The notes beneath the pieces are model-generated. The model worked only from the letters and a program-made list of their open reading frames with translations, had not been told where the DNA came from and ran no database searches. A stretch of 10,756 bases of DNA from Desulfurellales bacterium (lineage in GTDB: Bacteria; Campylobacterota_A; Desulfurellia; Desulfurellales; Hippeaceae), in NCBI GenBank assembly GCA_027064405.1, contig JAMOPP010000114.1, positions 1 to 10,756 of the forward strand. Reading direction: 5' to 3'. Positions 1 through 7,223 of the stretch are shown one piece after another; position 1 is the first letter of the stretch, and the number at the start of each line of letters is the position of its first letter. The translations under genes were made by a program, and so were the position numbers.

Positions 1-147
1 GCCAAAGTACTTGCGCAAACAAAAGAAACTCAATATACAGACAAACAAGTATCTCCAAATACTACATACTATTACTGGGTAAAATCCGTTGATAAGTACG
101 GGCAAGAAAGTGCAAGTTCACCTACGGTTTCCGTAAAAACGAGATAA
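1..147 (+). CDS. Fibronectin type III-like domain protein, C-terminal end only
   Basis: Frame 1 is open from the first base of the window and gives 48 residues before a TAA stop at 145-147; the start lies outside. The visible part reads like the last strands of a fibronectin type III domain. It has a Thr-Thr-Tyr-Tyr-Tyr-Trp-Val-Lys stretch, the usual 'TxYxYxVxAxD' strand, then Asp-Lys-Tyr-Gly-Gln-Glu-Ser, then a closing Ser-Pro-Thr-Val-Ser-Val strand. Such domains occur in exported or surface proteins as binding or spacer modules, but nothing about the N-terminal part can be said. The stop overlaps the start codon of the next gene (TAATG), which suggests cotranscription and coupled translation. 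Confidence 0.7.
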   Translation, partial: AKVLAQTKETQYTDKQVSPNTTYYYWVKSVDKYGQESASSPTVSVKTR

Positions 148-1667
148 TGTTTGCCAAACTTACAAGTGCTATAGTCGTTGGCATAGATGCACATACAGTC
201 CAAATAGAGGTTGATTCTCTAAGGGGGCTTCCGGCAATAAACATAATAGGATTGGCTCAAGGAGCTGCAAAAGAAAGTAAAGATAGGGCTATACACGCTC
301 TTCTGAACAGCGGAATAAAAATCCCTCCTAAAAAGATAATAATTAATTTAGCTCCGGCAGATTTAAAAAAAAGCGGCTCAGGGTTTGACTTACCAATTGC
401 ACTTGGATTATCGATTATTGCCGGCATAGAGATTGACACAAAAGGATACATTTTTGCCGCTGAATTATCACTTGACGGAAATTTAAGGGGAATAAGCGGA
501 ATTTTTCCGATAGCTGTTCTTGCAAGAGAAAATAACCTATGTTTGATAGTAAGCAAAGACAATAAAGATGAGGCAGCGATAAGTGGAGCAAAAACAGTTG
601 GCTTTGAATCTCTTTCGGATGTCATAAATTTTCTACAAAGCAAAAAAGAAATACCGCATAAAGCAATAGACATTAATAGTTTATATTCTAATCACAATAA
701 GTACGATATAGATTTTGCAGATGTCAAGGGTCAGCTAAAAGTTAAGAGAGCGGCACAGATAGCTGCAAGCGGATTTCATAATATTTTATTTATAGGTCCT
801 CCCGGCGTCGGTAAAAGTATGATAGCAAAAAGAATAACAACAATAATGCCCAAGATGAATGAAAACGAAATATTGGAAACCACAAAGATATACAGCGTTA
901 TAGGACTGCTTAACAAAGACAATCCTGTAGTTATAAAAAGGCCTTTTCGTGCTCCGCATCATACCGCAAGCGATGTAAGTTTGATAGGTGGAGGCATAAA
1001 CGCAACTCCCGGAGAAATAACCCTTGCAAATAACGGCATACTTTTTTTAGATGAGTTTCCGGAATTTAAAAGAAATGTTCTTGAGGTTTTGCGTCAACCT
1101 ATGGAAGATGGTAGTATAACGGTTTCAAGGGCATCCGCAAAAATTACATATCCTGCTAATTTTCTTCTTATAGCTGCTATGAACCCCTGCCCTTGCGGAT
1201 ACTACGGCTCAAAGAAAAAGGAGTGCAGTTGCACAATCGCACAAATCAAGAAATATCGACAAAAAATATCAGGGCCCATACTTGATAGAATTGATTTGCA
1301 AATAAGCGTACCTGAAATAGATTATGAGGAAATGACAAGTGACTTATACCCTCAAGTTTCGTCAAAAGAGTTACAGAATACAGTTGAAAAGGCTGCGGAT
1401 ATACAAAAAACAAGATTCAAAAACAGTAAAAGCGTAAACTACAACTCACAGATGAGCGAAAAAGATTTAAAGCAATATTGCAAATTAGACGAAGAATCGA
1501 GCAAGATTCTACAACTTACTATGGACAAATTTGCTTTTTCAGCAAGAAGCTACTCAAAAATATTGAAAATATCAAGAACAATTGCAGATATAGATAATCA
1601 GGATAGAATAAAAGCTAAGCATATAAAAGAAGCTATATCTTATAGAATATTGGATTGGGATGTTTAA
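147..1667 (+). CDS. yifB: YifB/ComM-family Mg-chelatase-like AAA+ ATPase
   Basis: The 506-residue product has the full length and layout of the YifB/ComM family. An N-terminal Lon-protease-like fold (about 1-170) contains the family block Asn-Leu-Ala-Pro-Ala-Asp-Leu-Lys-Lys-Ser-Gly (67-77). The Mg-chelatase AAA+ core follows: Walker A GPPGVGKS at 217-224, FRAPHH at 267-272, Walker B ILFLDEF at 298-304, and DRID at 380-383. Four cysteines lie in CPC and CSC pairs (348/350 and 360/362), which could bind a metal. The C-terminal part (about 410-506) is a helical lid. In Gram-negative species ComM is a hexameric helicase that promotes branch migration during natural transformation; whether this organism is competent cannot be told. 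The ATG overlaps the upstream stop by one base and no Shine-Dalgarno is obvious, so translation probably depends on the upstream gene. It is complete and not frameshifted. Confidence 0.95.
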   Translation: MFAKLTSAIVVGIDAHTVQIEVDSLRGLPAINIIGLAQGAAKESKDRAIHALLNSGIKIPPKKIIINLAPADLKKSGSGFDLPIALGLSIIAGIEIDTKGYIFAAELSLDGNLRGISGIFPIAVLARENNLCLIVSKDNKDEAAISGAKTVGFESLSDVINFLQSKKEIPHKAIDINSLYSNHNKYDIDFADVKGQLKVKRAAQIAASGFHNILFIGPPGVGKSMIAKRITTIMPKMNENEILETTKIYSVIGLLNKDNPVVIKRPFRAPHHTASDVSLIGGGINATPGEITLANNGILFLDEFPEFKRNVLEVLRQPMEDGSITVSRASAKITYPANFLLIAAMNPCPCGYYGSKKKECSCTIAQIKKYRQKISGPILDRIDLQISVPEIDYEEMTSDLYPQVSSKELQNTVEKAADIQKTRFKNSKSVNYNSQMSEKDLKQYCKLDEESSKILQLTMDKFAFSARSYSKILKISRTIADIDNQDRIKAKHIKEAISYRILDWDV

Positions 1668-1672
1668 AATTA

Positions 1673-1701
1673 TTGAATTAAACAATCGAAAGATATATCA
1701 T
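1673..1701 (+). promoter_or_regulatory. Candidate sigma70-type promoter for mqnD
   Basis: TTGAAT (1673-1678) and TATCAT (1696-1701) are separated by 17 bases, matching the -35 and -10 consensus at 4 of 6 and 5 of 6 positions. The start would be near 1708, about 28 bases before mqnD. It lies in the only gap between yifB and mqnD. In AT-rich DNA such matches arise easily by chance. Confidence 0.35.
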
Positions 1702-1735
1702 ATGTTTTAGAAAATTATTTTAAAGGAGTTTTTCA

Positions 1736-2575
1736 ATGGAAGATAAAAAATTACTTACACTCGGACACAGCCCTGACCCTGACGATGCTTTTATGTTTTA
1801 TGCACTCAACAGCGAAGGTGCTATAGATACAAAGGGTTATAAATTTGAACAGATACTACACGACATACAAACGCTAAACGAGATGGCTATTGACGAAAAA
1901 CTTGATATTACAGCAATATCCCTTGCAGCCTATCCTACAATAGCTGATAAATATGCAGTTTTATCAAGCGGGGCAAGTATGGGGTATAAATACGGACCTG
2001 TTGTTGTTGCAAAAGAGGAGATGTCAATATCCAAACTTAAAAACAAGCTTATAGCTGTTCCAGGCACTCTTACAAGTGCATATTTAGAACTAAGACTCAT
2101 CCTCGGTAAAGATTTGAATATAAAGGTTATACCTTTTGATAAAATATTTGAGGCGGTGGAATCGGGTGAAGTTGATGCCGGATTAATTATACATGAAGGA
2201 CAGCTTACATACTCTAAAAGGAATCTCAAAAAGATAATAGATTTGGGAGAGTGGTGGTTTGACAGAACGCAGCTTCCCCTTCCTCTCGGTGTAAATTCGA
2301 TTCACAGAAAATTCAAAGAGGATATGCACAGTATATCTGAAATTCTAAAAGACAGCATTTTATACTCCTTAAAGTACAGAAAGGAAGCTGTGGCTTATGC
2401 ACTAAATTTTGCCCGTGGCATGGATATGAGCTTAGCCGATAAATTTGTAGGTATGTATGTAAATGATTTAACCGTGGATATGGGAGAATCGGGTTTAAAA
2501 GCCTGCAAACTGCTATTAAACGAAGCTTACGATAAGGGTCTTATTGACAGTAATCCTGAAATAGACTTGGTGTAA
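1736..2575 (+). CDS. mqnD: 1,4-dihydroxy-6-naphthoate synthase (futalosine menaquinone pathway)
   Basis: This 279-residue enzyme converts cyclic dehypoxanthinylfutalosine to 1,4-dihydroxy-6-naphthoate, a late step of menaquinone synthesis by the futalosine route. It has a two-lobed periplasmic-binding-protein fold but no signal peptide, so it acts in the cytoplasm. Visible family marks are Leu-Gly-His-Ser-Pro-Asp-Pro-Asp-Asp-Ala-Phe near residue 10, AVPGTLTSAY at 107-116, and the Ile-Ile-His-Glu motif at 151-154, whose His153 matches the catalytic histidine of Thermus MqnD. Next comes DLGEWWFDRTQLPLPLG, which is highly typical. The length is normal. A strong ribosome site, AAAGGAG (1722-1728), sits 7 bases before the ATG. 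It begins a probable operon with the Sel1 and flavoprotein genes, which have no known menaquinone role. The nearest alternative is an MqnA or generic MqnA/MqnD binding protein, but the C-terminal motifs favour MqnD. Confidence 0.9.
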   Translation: MEDKKLLTLGHSPDPDDAFMFYALNSEGAIDTKGYKFEQILHDIQTLNEMAIDEKLDITAISLAAYPTIADKYAVLSSGASMGYKYGPVVVAKEEMSISKLKNKLIAVPGTLTSAYLELRLILGKDLNIKVIPFDKIFEAVESGEVDAGLIIHEGQLTYSKRNLKKIIDLGEWWFDRTQLPLPLGVNSIHRKFKEDMHSISEILKDSILYSLKYRKEAVAYALNFARGMDMSLADKFVGMYVNDLTVDMGESGLKACKLLLNEAYDKGLIDSNPEIDLV

Positions 2576-2576
2576 A

Positions 2577-3275
2577 ATGGAAGAAAAAGATATTTCAGCT
2601 TTAATGCAGGAGTATTTAAGAGAGTCGGCTATGGGAAATGCGTCCTCTATGAGAAAATTAGCCGATATATATTATGAAAATAAGAAATATAAAGACCCTT
2701 CAAAAGCCGTATTCTGGTATGAAAAAGCGTCCGAAAACGGCGATAATGCTGCAATGAACATACTTGCCACAATTTATCTTGAAGGCAAATTGGTTGAACA
2801 AAATACTGAAAAAGCTATTGAGCTGTTTACAAAAGCAGCTCAAAGCGACTCCTCGGCAATGAACAACTTGGGGCTTATCTACAGAGACGGCATCGGAGTT
2901 GATAAAGATGTTGCAAAAAGCGAAAAGTGGTTCAAAAAAGCCATAGAAAATAAAAACAACTTTGCCGTTTTCCATCTTGGCATATTGTATTTTGATACAG
3001 GAAACATAGAAGAAGCATTAAAGCTAATAGAGCAGTCCGTAGAGGAAGGAAACACAAAAGCAATGCTTTTTCTCGGAGGGGCATACTATACGGGAAAGGG
3101 CGTAAAAAAAGACTTAAAAAAAGCCTTTCACTATTTTGCAAAAGCCGCTGACGAAAACGACATAGACGGAATGAATTCCGTTGCATATATGTATGAAAGG
3201 GGAGAAGGCGTAGAAGAAAATAAGGTTAAAGCCGCCTTTTTTAGAAAGAGAGTAAGAACCCTTAAAAATGCATAG
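2577..3275 (+). CDS. Sel1-like (tetratricopeptide) repeat protein
   Basis: The 232-residue product is made almost wholly of Sel1-like repeats, two-helix units of about 36 residues with Ala, Gly and Tyr at fixed places. About six can be counted: roughly 20-53, 57-89, 92-125, 128-157, 160-192 and 196-225. Examples are Ala-Val-Phe-Trp-Tyr-Glu-Lys-Ala in the first and Ala-Met-Asn-Asn-Leu-Gly-Leu-Ile-Tyr-Arg-Asp-Gly in the third. The fourth unit is shortened. No signal peptide or membrane segment is seen, so it is probably a cytoplasmic scaffold; such solenoids bind partner proteins, and the partner here is unknown. The start lies one base after the mqnD stop without a clear Shine-Dalgarno, and the 3' end overlaps the next gene by 8 bases, so it is tightly coupled to both. 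Confidence 0.88.
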   Translation: MEEKDISALMQEYLRESAMGNASSMRKLADIYYENKKYKDPSKAVFWYEKASENGDNAAMNILATIYLEGKLVEQNTEKAIELFTKAAQSDSSAMNNLGLIYRDGIGVDKDVAKSEKWFKKAIENKNNFAVFHLGILYFDTGNIEEALKLIEQSVEEGNTKAMLFLGGAYYTGKGVKKDLKKAFHYFAKAADENDIDGMNSVAYMYERGEGVEENKVKAAFFRKRVRTLKNA

Positions 3276-4440
3276 TGTTGCAATAGTAGGAGCCGGGGCA
3301 AGCGGCCTTTTTGCAGCATTAAATATCAATTTAAAAAACAGTATAATCTTTGATAAAAACTCCGGTGCAAAAAAGCTATCCATTACCGGCAACAGCAGGT
3401 GCAACATAACAAATGCCATCAATTTTGACAGCTTCCTCGAAGCTTATGGTAAAAACGGACAGTTTCTAAGGGATGCGTTTAAAATATTTTTTAGAGATGA
3501 ACTAATTGAATTTTTAAAATCTCAAAATATAGAAACTACAAACGAAAATGATAAAATAATTTTAAAAAATATAAAATCAAAACAGTTTGCACAAAAATTG
3601 CTTAAAATCGTAAAAAATAAGAAAAATATAGAGTTTAAAGCATATGAAAGCGTCCTTAATATTAAAAATAAAGATGGAATTTTTACGATAACAACAGATA
3701 AAGGCAAATACACTTCAAAAACAGTTTTACTTGCCTGCGGAGGAAGAAGTTATCCTGCCACAGGTTCAACGGGGGACGGATATGGGTTTGCTCAATCTCT
3801 AAGACATACAATAGTAAAACCTAAACCCTTTGAAGTGCCCTTTTGCTCCGATAATAGAATTGTTAAAAATCTACAGGGCATATCCTTGCAAGATACAGAT
3901 ATTGCAATAAAAATAAAAAATAAAAAGGTCAAAACCAAAGGCGATATAATATTTACGCATTTCGGCATAAGTGGCCCTGCCATTTTAAAACTATCGGAGT
4001 ACGATTTTCAAAAAACAAGCATCTATATAAAATTTGTAAAATGCACGGAGGATGAATTCATCAAAAAAATGCGCAAATACAATGGAAAAATTAAAAATTA
4101 CATAAGAAACTACCTTCCCAAAAGAGCAATTGATTATCTAATCCAAATAGATAAAAATACCAAAGAGATATCAAAAAAGGAACTAAACACCCTACTTGAT
4201 ACACTTTTTAGATTTGAAATGGATGTAAAGAAATGCTCATTTGACAGAGCCTTTATAACGCAAGGGGGCATTGCATTAAAAGAGATAAATCCCAAGAATA
4301 TGGAATCAAAAATTGTCAAAAATCTATTTTTCGCAGGTGAAATTATGGACATTCAGGGCTCAATAGGGGGATTCAATCTCCAAGCCGCTTTTTCTACAGC
4401 CTTCCTTGCCGCATCGAATATAAACAATCTTGCTCTATAA
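3268..4440 (+). CDS. HI0933/YhiN-family FAD-dependent oxidoreductase
   Basis: The 390-residue protein belongs to the HI0933/YhiN flavoprotein family, cytoplasmic FAD proteins whose substrate is not established. The N-terminal dinucleotide fold has GAGASG at 8-13, followed by Lys-Lys-Leu-Ser-Ile-Thr-Gly-Asn-Ser-Arg-Cys-Asn-Ile-Thr-Asn (35-49), the family signature. A second block, Ala-Cys-Gly-Gly-Arg-Ser-Tyr-Pro-Ala-Thr-Gly-Ser-Thr-Gly-Asp-Gly, lies near 155-170. The C-terminal FAD block has Phe-Ala-Gly-Glu-Ile-Met-Asp followed by Gly-Gly-Phe-Asn-Leu-Gln. The length is normal, and the middle part is rich in Lys, Ile and Asn, in keeping with AT-rich DNA. The ATG lies inside the end of the Sel1 gene (8-base overlap), so translation is probably coupled. 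Its last 6 bases overlap the end of the oppositely oriented ybgC. Confidence 0.9.
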   Translation: MHSVAIVGAGASGLFAALNINLKNSIIFDKNSGAKKLSITGNSRCNITNAINFDSFLEAYGKNGQFLRDAFKIFFRDELIEFLKSQNIETTNENDKIILKNIKSKQFAQKLLKIVKNKKNIEFKAYESVLNIKNKDGIFTITTDKGKYTSKTVLLACGGRSYPATGSTGDGYGFAQSLRHTIVKPKPFEVPFCSDNRIVKNLQGISLQDTDIAIKIKNKKVKTKGDIIFTHFGISGPAILKLSEYDFQKTSIYIKFVKCTEDEFIKKMRKYNGKIKNYIRNYLPKRAIDYLIQIDKNTKEISKKELNTLLDTLFRFEMDVKKCSFDRAFITQGGIALKEINPKNMESKIVKNLFFAGEIMDIQGSIGGFNLQAAFSTAFLAASNINNLAL

Positions 4441-4812
4441 TAATTTGGCACAATCCGGCAAACGAACCAATTTACCGCCCTTTTTAATAGAAGCAGAAAG
4501 TATATCAATGCTTGCCATCAACTCATCCTCTACTTTTATGTCGAAGTGAAGCAAAATACTTGCCTTTTTAATGCTCTTAACCTCCACAAAAACATCGGCA
4601 ATATCGCCCAATTTAATACTTTTAATGTATTCTGCATCCACATGTTTTACAATAAGATATATATCCTCGTAGTGCAGGCGAAACAGGTCGCATCCCTTTT
4701 TTAGAAAAAACTCCTGTTTTGCCCTTTCGCATAATTTCAGATAATTTGCATAGTAAACAACTCCGCCGGCATCCGTATCGTCATAATAGATTTTCGTTGT
4801 ATAGCTTTTCAT
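4435..4812 (-). CDS. ybgC: YbgC-type acyl-CoA thioesterase (4HBT hotdog family)
   Basis: The 125-residue single hotdog-fold protein carries the family signature Tyr-Asp-Asp-Thr-Asp-Ala-Gly-Gly-Val-Val-Tyr-Tyr-Ala-Asn-Tyr at 10-24, followed by the Glu-Arg-Ala-Lys helix. Asp14 matches the catalytic aspartate of the 4HBT family. The position held by His25 in E. coli YbgC is Tyr21 here, as in Pseudomonas 4-hydroxybenzoyl-CoA thioesterase. Members hydrolyse short acyl-CoA thioesters and in E. coli associate with the Tol-Pal locus; here the neighbour is pgi, so the context gives no such link. The start codon overlaps the pgi stop as ATGA (4809-4812), with AAAGAGG (4823-4829) 10 bases upstream, so it is probably the last gene of the fba-mcp-pgi-ybgC unit. 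The TAG stop lies within the 3' end of the opposing flavoprotein gene. Confidence 0.88.
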   Translation of the reverse strand: MKSYTTKIYYDDTDAGGVVYYANYLKLCERAKQEFFLKKGCDLFRLHYEDIYLIVKHVDAEYIKSIKLGDIADVFVEVKSIKKASILLHFDIKVEDELMASIDILSASIKKGGKLVRLPDCAKLL

Positions 4813-6002
4813 AAACCTAACGCCTCTTTAGTGTATTTTTTTCCAAGTTCCACTCCGGGTTGATTAAACGGATTAACATTTAAAATTTCACCTGATTTTG
4901 CAGTTGCAATCATAAGTGATATACAAAAGGCACCGAGGTGAAATTCATCGATTTTGTTAATAAAAAATTGAGTGCAGTTAACAGAATGCTCCGTTAGTGC
5001 CTTTATTGTTGAAATTTTTTCTGTTTCCATAATTTCACCAAGTTTCCGCCCCTTTAAGTAGCCCTCTTTTACCTCAAAATCAATCAGATTTACACTGTCC
5101 AAAAAAACAAATGCTTTATCCTTTGGACCATCCTGATAAAGCTGAAGCTGTGAGTGCTGATCCGTTACGCCTAATGCCTTTATCGGCGTCTGACCTTTAC
5201 CGTCTTTTCCAAGACTTTCCGCCCAGAGCTGCCTAAACCAATCTGCAAGACTCAGAAGCCTGTCTTTGTAAGCAAAAAAAACAAGCATATTTCTTCCGTT
5301 TTTGCATTCTCCCACCGCAAACTCTGCAAAATCATTCGGGGTACTCCATCCGTTTCTGTATGCCCTTACGGCTACCTTTGCTCCTTCAATAAAGGAGTCT
5401 ATGTCAAAGCCCAAAAATGCAAGAGGCACAAGGGCAACCGGCGTAAAAATGCTGTATCTTCCGCCAACTTCATCCGGAATATTAAACATATCTATTTTAT
5501 GCTCTTTGCCAAAATCTCTTAGAAATCCGCTTTTCCCCGTAGTAAATATAAAATGCCTATCCGCATCTTTACCCAATGACTCTTTTACCTTCTCGTAGAT
5601 AATCAAAAATTGAGATATGGTCTCCGTGGTTTGTCCGCTTTTTGATACTATATGAAAAACGGTATCTTTAAAATCTAACGATAGTATAAATTTCATTCTC
5701 TCAGGGTCTATATTATCCAAAACAAAATACTTCTTTTCATTTTCCAAATTGTGATAAATACCCTGCAAAAACTCAATTGAGGCTGTAGCGCCAAGTGCAC
5801 TTCCGCCAATACCGACTTGAACAAAGTTTTTATACCGCTTCAAATTATCGGCATAATTATTTACATCATCAACCATACCTTTTATACACAAACTTCTGAT
5901 AAAACCGTAGTTTGTTTTGAAATTAAGATGGAAATTACCATTAGATTGATAATCAAATGAAAGCGCTTCTTCCATTCTGACCACTTCGGGCATTTTTTTC
6001 AT
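4809..6002 (-). CDS. pgi: Glucose-6-phosphate isomerase, short bacterial type
   Basis: Pgi interconverts glucose 6-phosphate and fructose 6-phosphate in the cytoplasm. From the ATG at 6002 it has 397 residues, typical of short bacterial Pgi proteins but well under the 550 of E. coli. Motifs appear in order: VGIGGSALGA at 63-72; the sugar-phosphate loop Ser-Lys-Ser-Gly-Gln-Thr-Thr-Glu-Thr at 120-128; GGRYS at 180-184 with Arg182; Glu262 in QLWAESLGK; His283 in Thr-Asp-Gln-His-Ser-Gln; and Lys388 in QPGVELGK. All expected catalytic residues are present. The start was set at 6002 rather than at the TTG two codons earlier, because AAGAAGG lies 6 bases before this ATG but directly abuts the TTG. 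The gene follows the chemotaxis receptor by 11 bases and overlaps ybgC by 4. With fba nearby, it forms a small glycolysis/gluconeogenesis cluster. Confidence 0.95.
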   Translation of the reverse strand: MKKMPEVVRMEEALSFDYQSNGNFHLNFKTNYGFIRSLCIKGMVDDVNNYADNLKRYKNFVQVGIGGSALGATASIEFLQGIYHNLENEKKYFVLDNIDPERMKFILSLDFKDTVFHIVSKSGQTTETISQFLIIYEKVKESLGKDADRHFIFTTGKSGFLRDFGKEHKIDMFNIPDEVGGRYSIFTPVALVPLAFLGFDIDSFIEGAKVAVRAYRNGWSTPNDFAEFAVGECKNGRNMLVFFAYKDRLLSLADWFRQLWAESLGKDGKGQTPIKALGVTDQHSQLQLYQDGPKDKAFVFLDSVNLIDFEVKEGYLKGRKLGEIMETEKISTIKALTEHSVNCTQFFINKIDEFHLGAFCISLMIATAKSGEILNVNPFNQPGVELGKKYTKEALGL

Positions 6003-6008
6003 ATACAA

Positions 6009-6015
6009 CCTTCTT
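6009..6015 (-). promoter_or_regulatory. Ribosome binding site that fixes the pgi start
   Basis: AAGAAGG on the - strand is 6 bases before the ATG at 6002-6000 and overlaps the stop codon of the upstream receptor gene. It immediately abuts the TTG at 6008-6006, which is too close for a ribosome to use. The ATG is therefore the likely start. Confidence 0.75.
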
Positions 6016-7201
6016 AAATTTTAAATTTATTTACGCTGTTTTGGAGATTATTAATTTCATTTGCAAGATTTTCAAGCTCTCCCGCAACATTTTTTACAGC
6101 TTGTTTATTGTCATCTGCAAAAGCATTAATCTCTTTTGCTTGAGAATCAATCTCCGATATAGCGGAAGAAAGCACCTCAAGCCCTGAAACAAAGTTATCC
6201 AGCTCTTTATCTGCCGTTGTAATTTCAACTTGCATTTCACCGATAGCCTGTTTAACAATCTCGGCATCTTTTTTGTTTTCTAAGGATTGCCTTGAAATAT
6301 TGATAACAGATTCAGAAAATTCGTTAGAGCGATGATTTAAAGTATCAATCATAGAAGATATATCGTTTGTTGATTTTTGCGTATCCTCTGCAAGTTTTCT
6401 AATTTCATCAGCCACAACCGCAAAACCGCGTCCTGCATCACCTGCCCTCGCTGCCTCTATTGCTGCATTTAGAGCAAGAAGATTTGTCTGTTCCGCTATG
6501 GAATCTACCGTTGAAACCATACCTCCCATGTTATTAATTACCGCTTTTAACTCACCTATATCATCCGCCACCTTAGACATTTTGTTAGAAAAATTTGTCA
6601 TTGAAGTTAAGCTTTTTTCCACTGCATCTATATTGTCACTAAACATAGTGCTTGTACCGTTTAATCGTGATTTTACGCCCTGCAGATTGTTTATAAAATC
6701 TTCATAGGTATTTGAAGCATACTCTATTGCCGTCTTAATTTCATTCAAAGCAGTTGAGGTGCTCTCCGATGTATAATGCATACTTTTGGCATCTTTCATA
6801 ATATTTCCCGATAAATTGTTTAAAATATTTACAAAATGTAATATCTGCTTGATAACACCATTCAAAGATGCAAGGGAAAGATTAAATGTATTTGACAAAA
6901 GGCCTATCTCATCTTGAGATGAAAGTATTGATTTATCCTTGATAGATACCGTTAAATCGTTTTTTTCAATGTTACCTATAGCCTCTGACATACTCCTCAA
7001 CTGTTTTAGGATTGTCATCTTTACTATTAAAAAGCTACTTAAACCGACTATAATTCCGGCAAGAATGCAGGAAGCATTAAAAAGTAAAGCATACTTAGGT
7101 ATAACAACAACAAACAAGGATGCAAACGGCGGAAAGACAACTCCCATTGCAACGCCGAATGCAAACATAGAAACGAATAAAATTTTCGTGAAGCTATCCA
7201 T
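6014..7201 (-). CDS. Methyl-accepting chemotaxis protein without a periplasmic sensor domain
   Basis: The 395-residue product has a hydrophobic N-terminus in two stretches, about 6-35 (with a Phe-Pro-Pro-Phe break) and 38-60. No room is left for an extracellular ligand domain. A HAMP-like linker follows (about 61-115, ending in Asp-Glu-Ile-Gly-Leu-Leu), then a long coiled-coil signalling domain. The hairpin tip that contacts CheA and CheW is intact: Ile-Ala-Glu-Gln-Thr-Asn-Leu-Leu-Ala-Leu-Asn-Ala-Ala-Ile-Glu from 235, then ARAGDAGRGFAVVADE and Ile-Arg-Lys-Leu-Ala-Glu. The C-terminus has no CheR/CheB tether pentapeptide. It probably senses something within the membrane or cytoplasm, or a partner. 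AAGGA (7209-7213) lies 7 bases before the ATG. It sits between fba and pgi (gaps 22 and 11), so it is probably cotranscribed with glycolytic enzymes. The receptor class is certain; the stimulus is unknown. Confidence 0.92.
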   Translation of the reverse strand: MDSFTKILFVSMFAFGVAMGVVFPPFASLFVVVIPKYALLFNASCILAGIIVGLSSFLIVKMTILKQLRSMSEAIGNIEKNDLTVSIKDKSILSSQDEIGLLSNTFNLSLASLNGVIKQILHFVNILNNLSGNIMKDAKSMHYTSESTSTALNEIKTAIEYASNTYEDFINNLQGVKSRLNGTSTMFSDNIDAVEKSLTSMTNFSNKMSKVADDIGELKAVINNMGGMVSTVDSIAEQTNLLALNAAIEAARAGDAGRGFAVVADEIRKLAEDTQKSTNDISSMIDTLNHRSNEFSESVINISRQSLENKKDAEIVKQAIGEMQVEITTADKELDNFVSGLEVLSSAISEIDSQAKEINAFADDNKQAVKNVAGELENLANEINNLQNSVNKFKI

Positions 7202-7223
7202 AGATATTTCCTTAAATTATTTT

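Noticed and set aside
257..673. 138-codon - strand reading frame inside yifB
   Set aside because: It lies wholly within the conserved N-terminal part of YifB, has no ribosome site of note and resembles no protein family; it is a shadow frame.
6003..6008. TTG start for pgi two codons upstream
   Set aside because: The AAGAAGG ribosome site directly abuts it, whereas the ATG at 6002 has a proper 6-base spacing.
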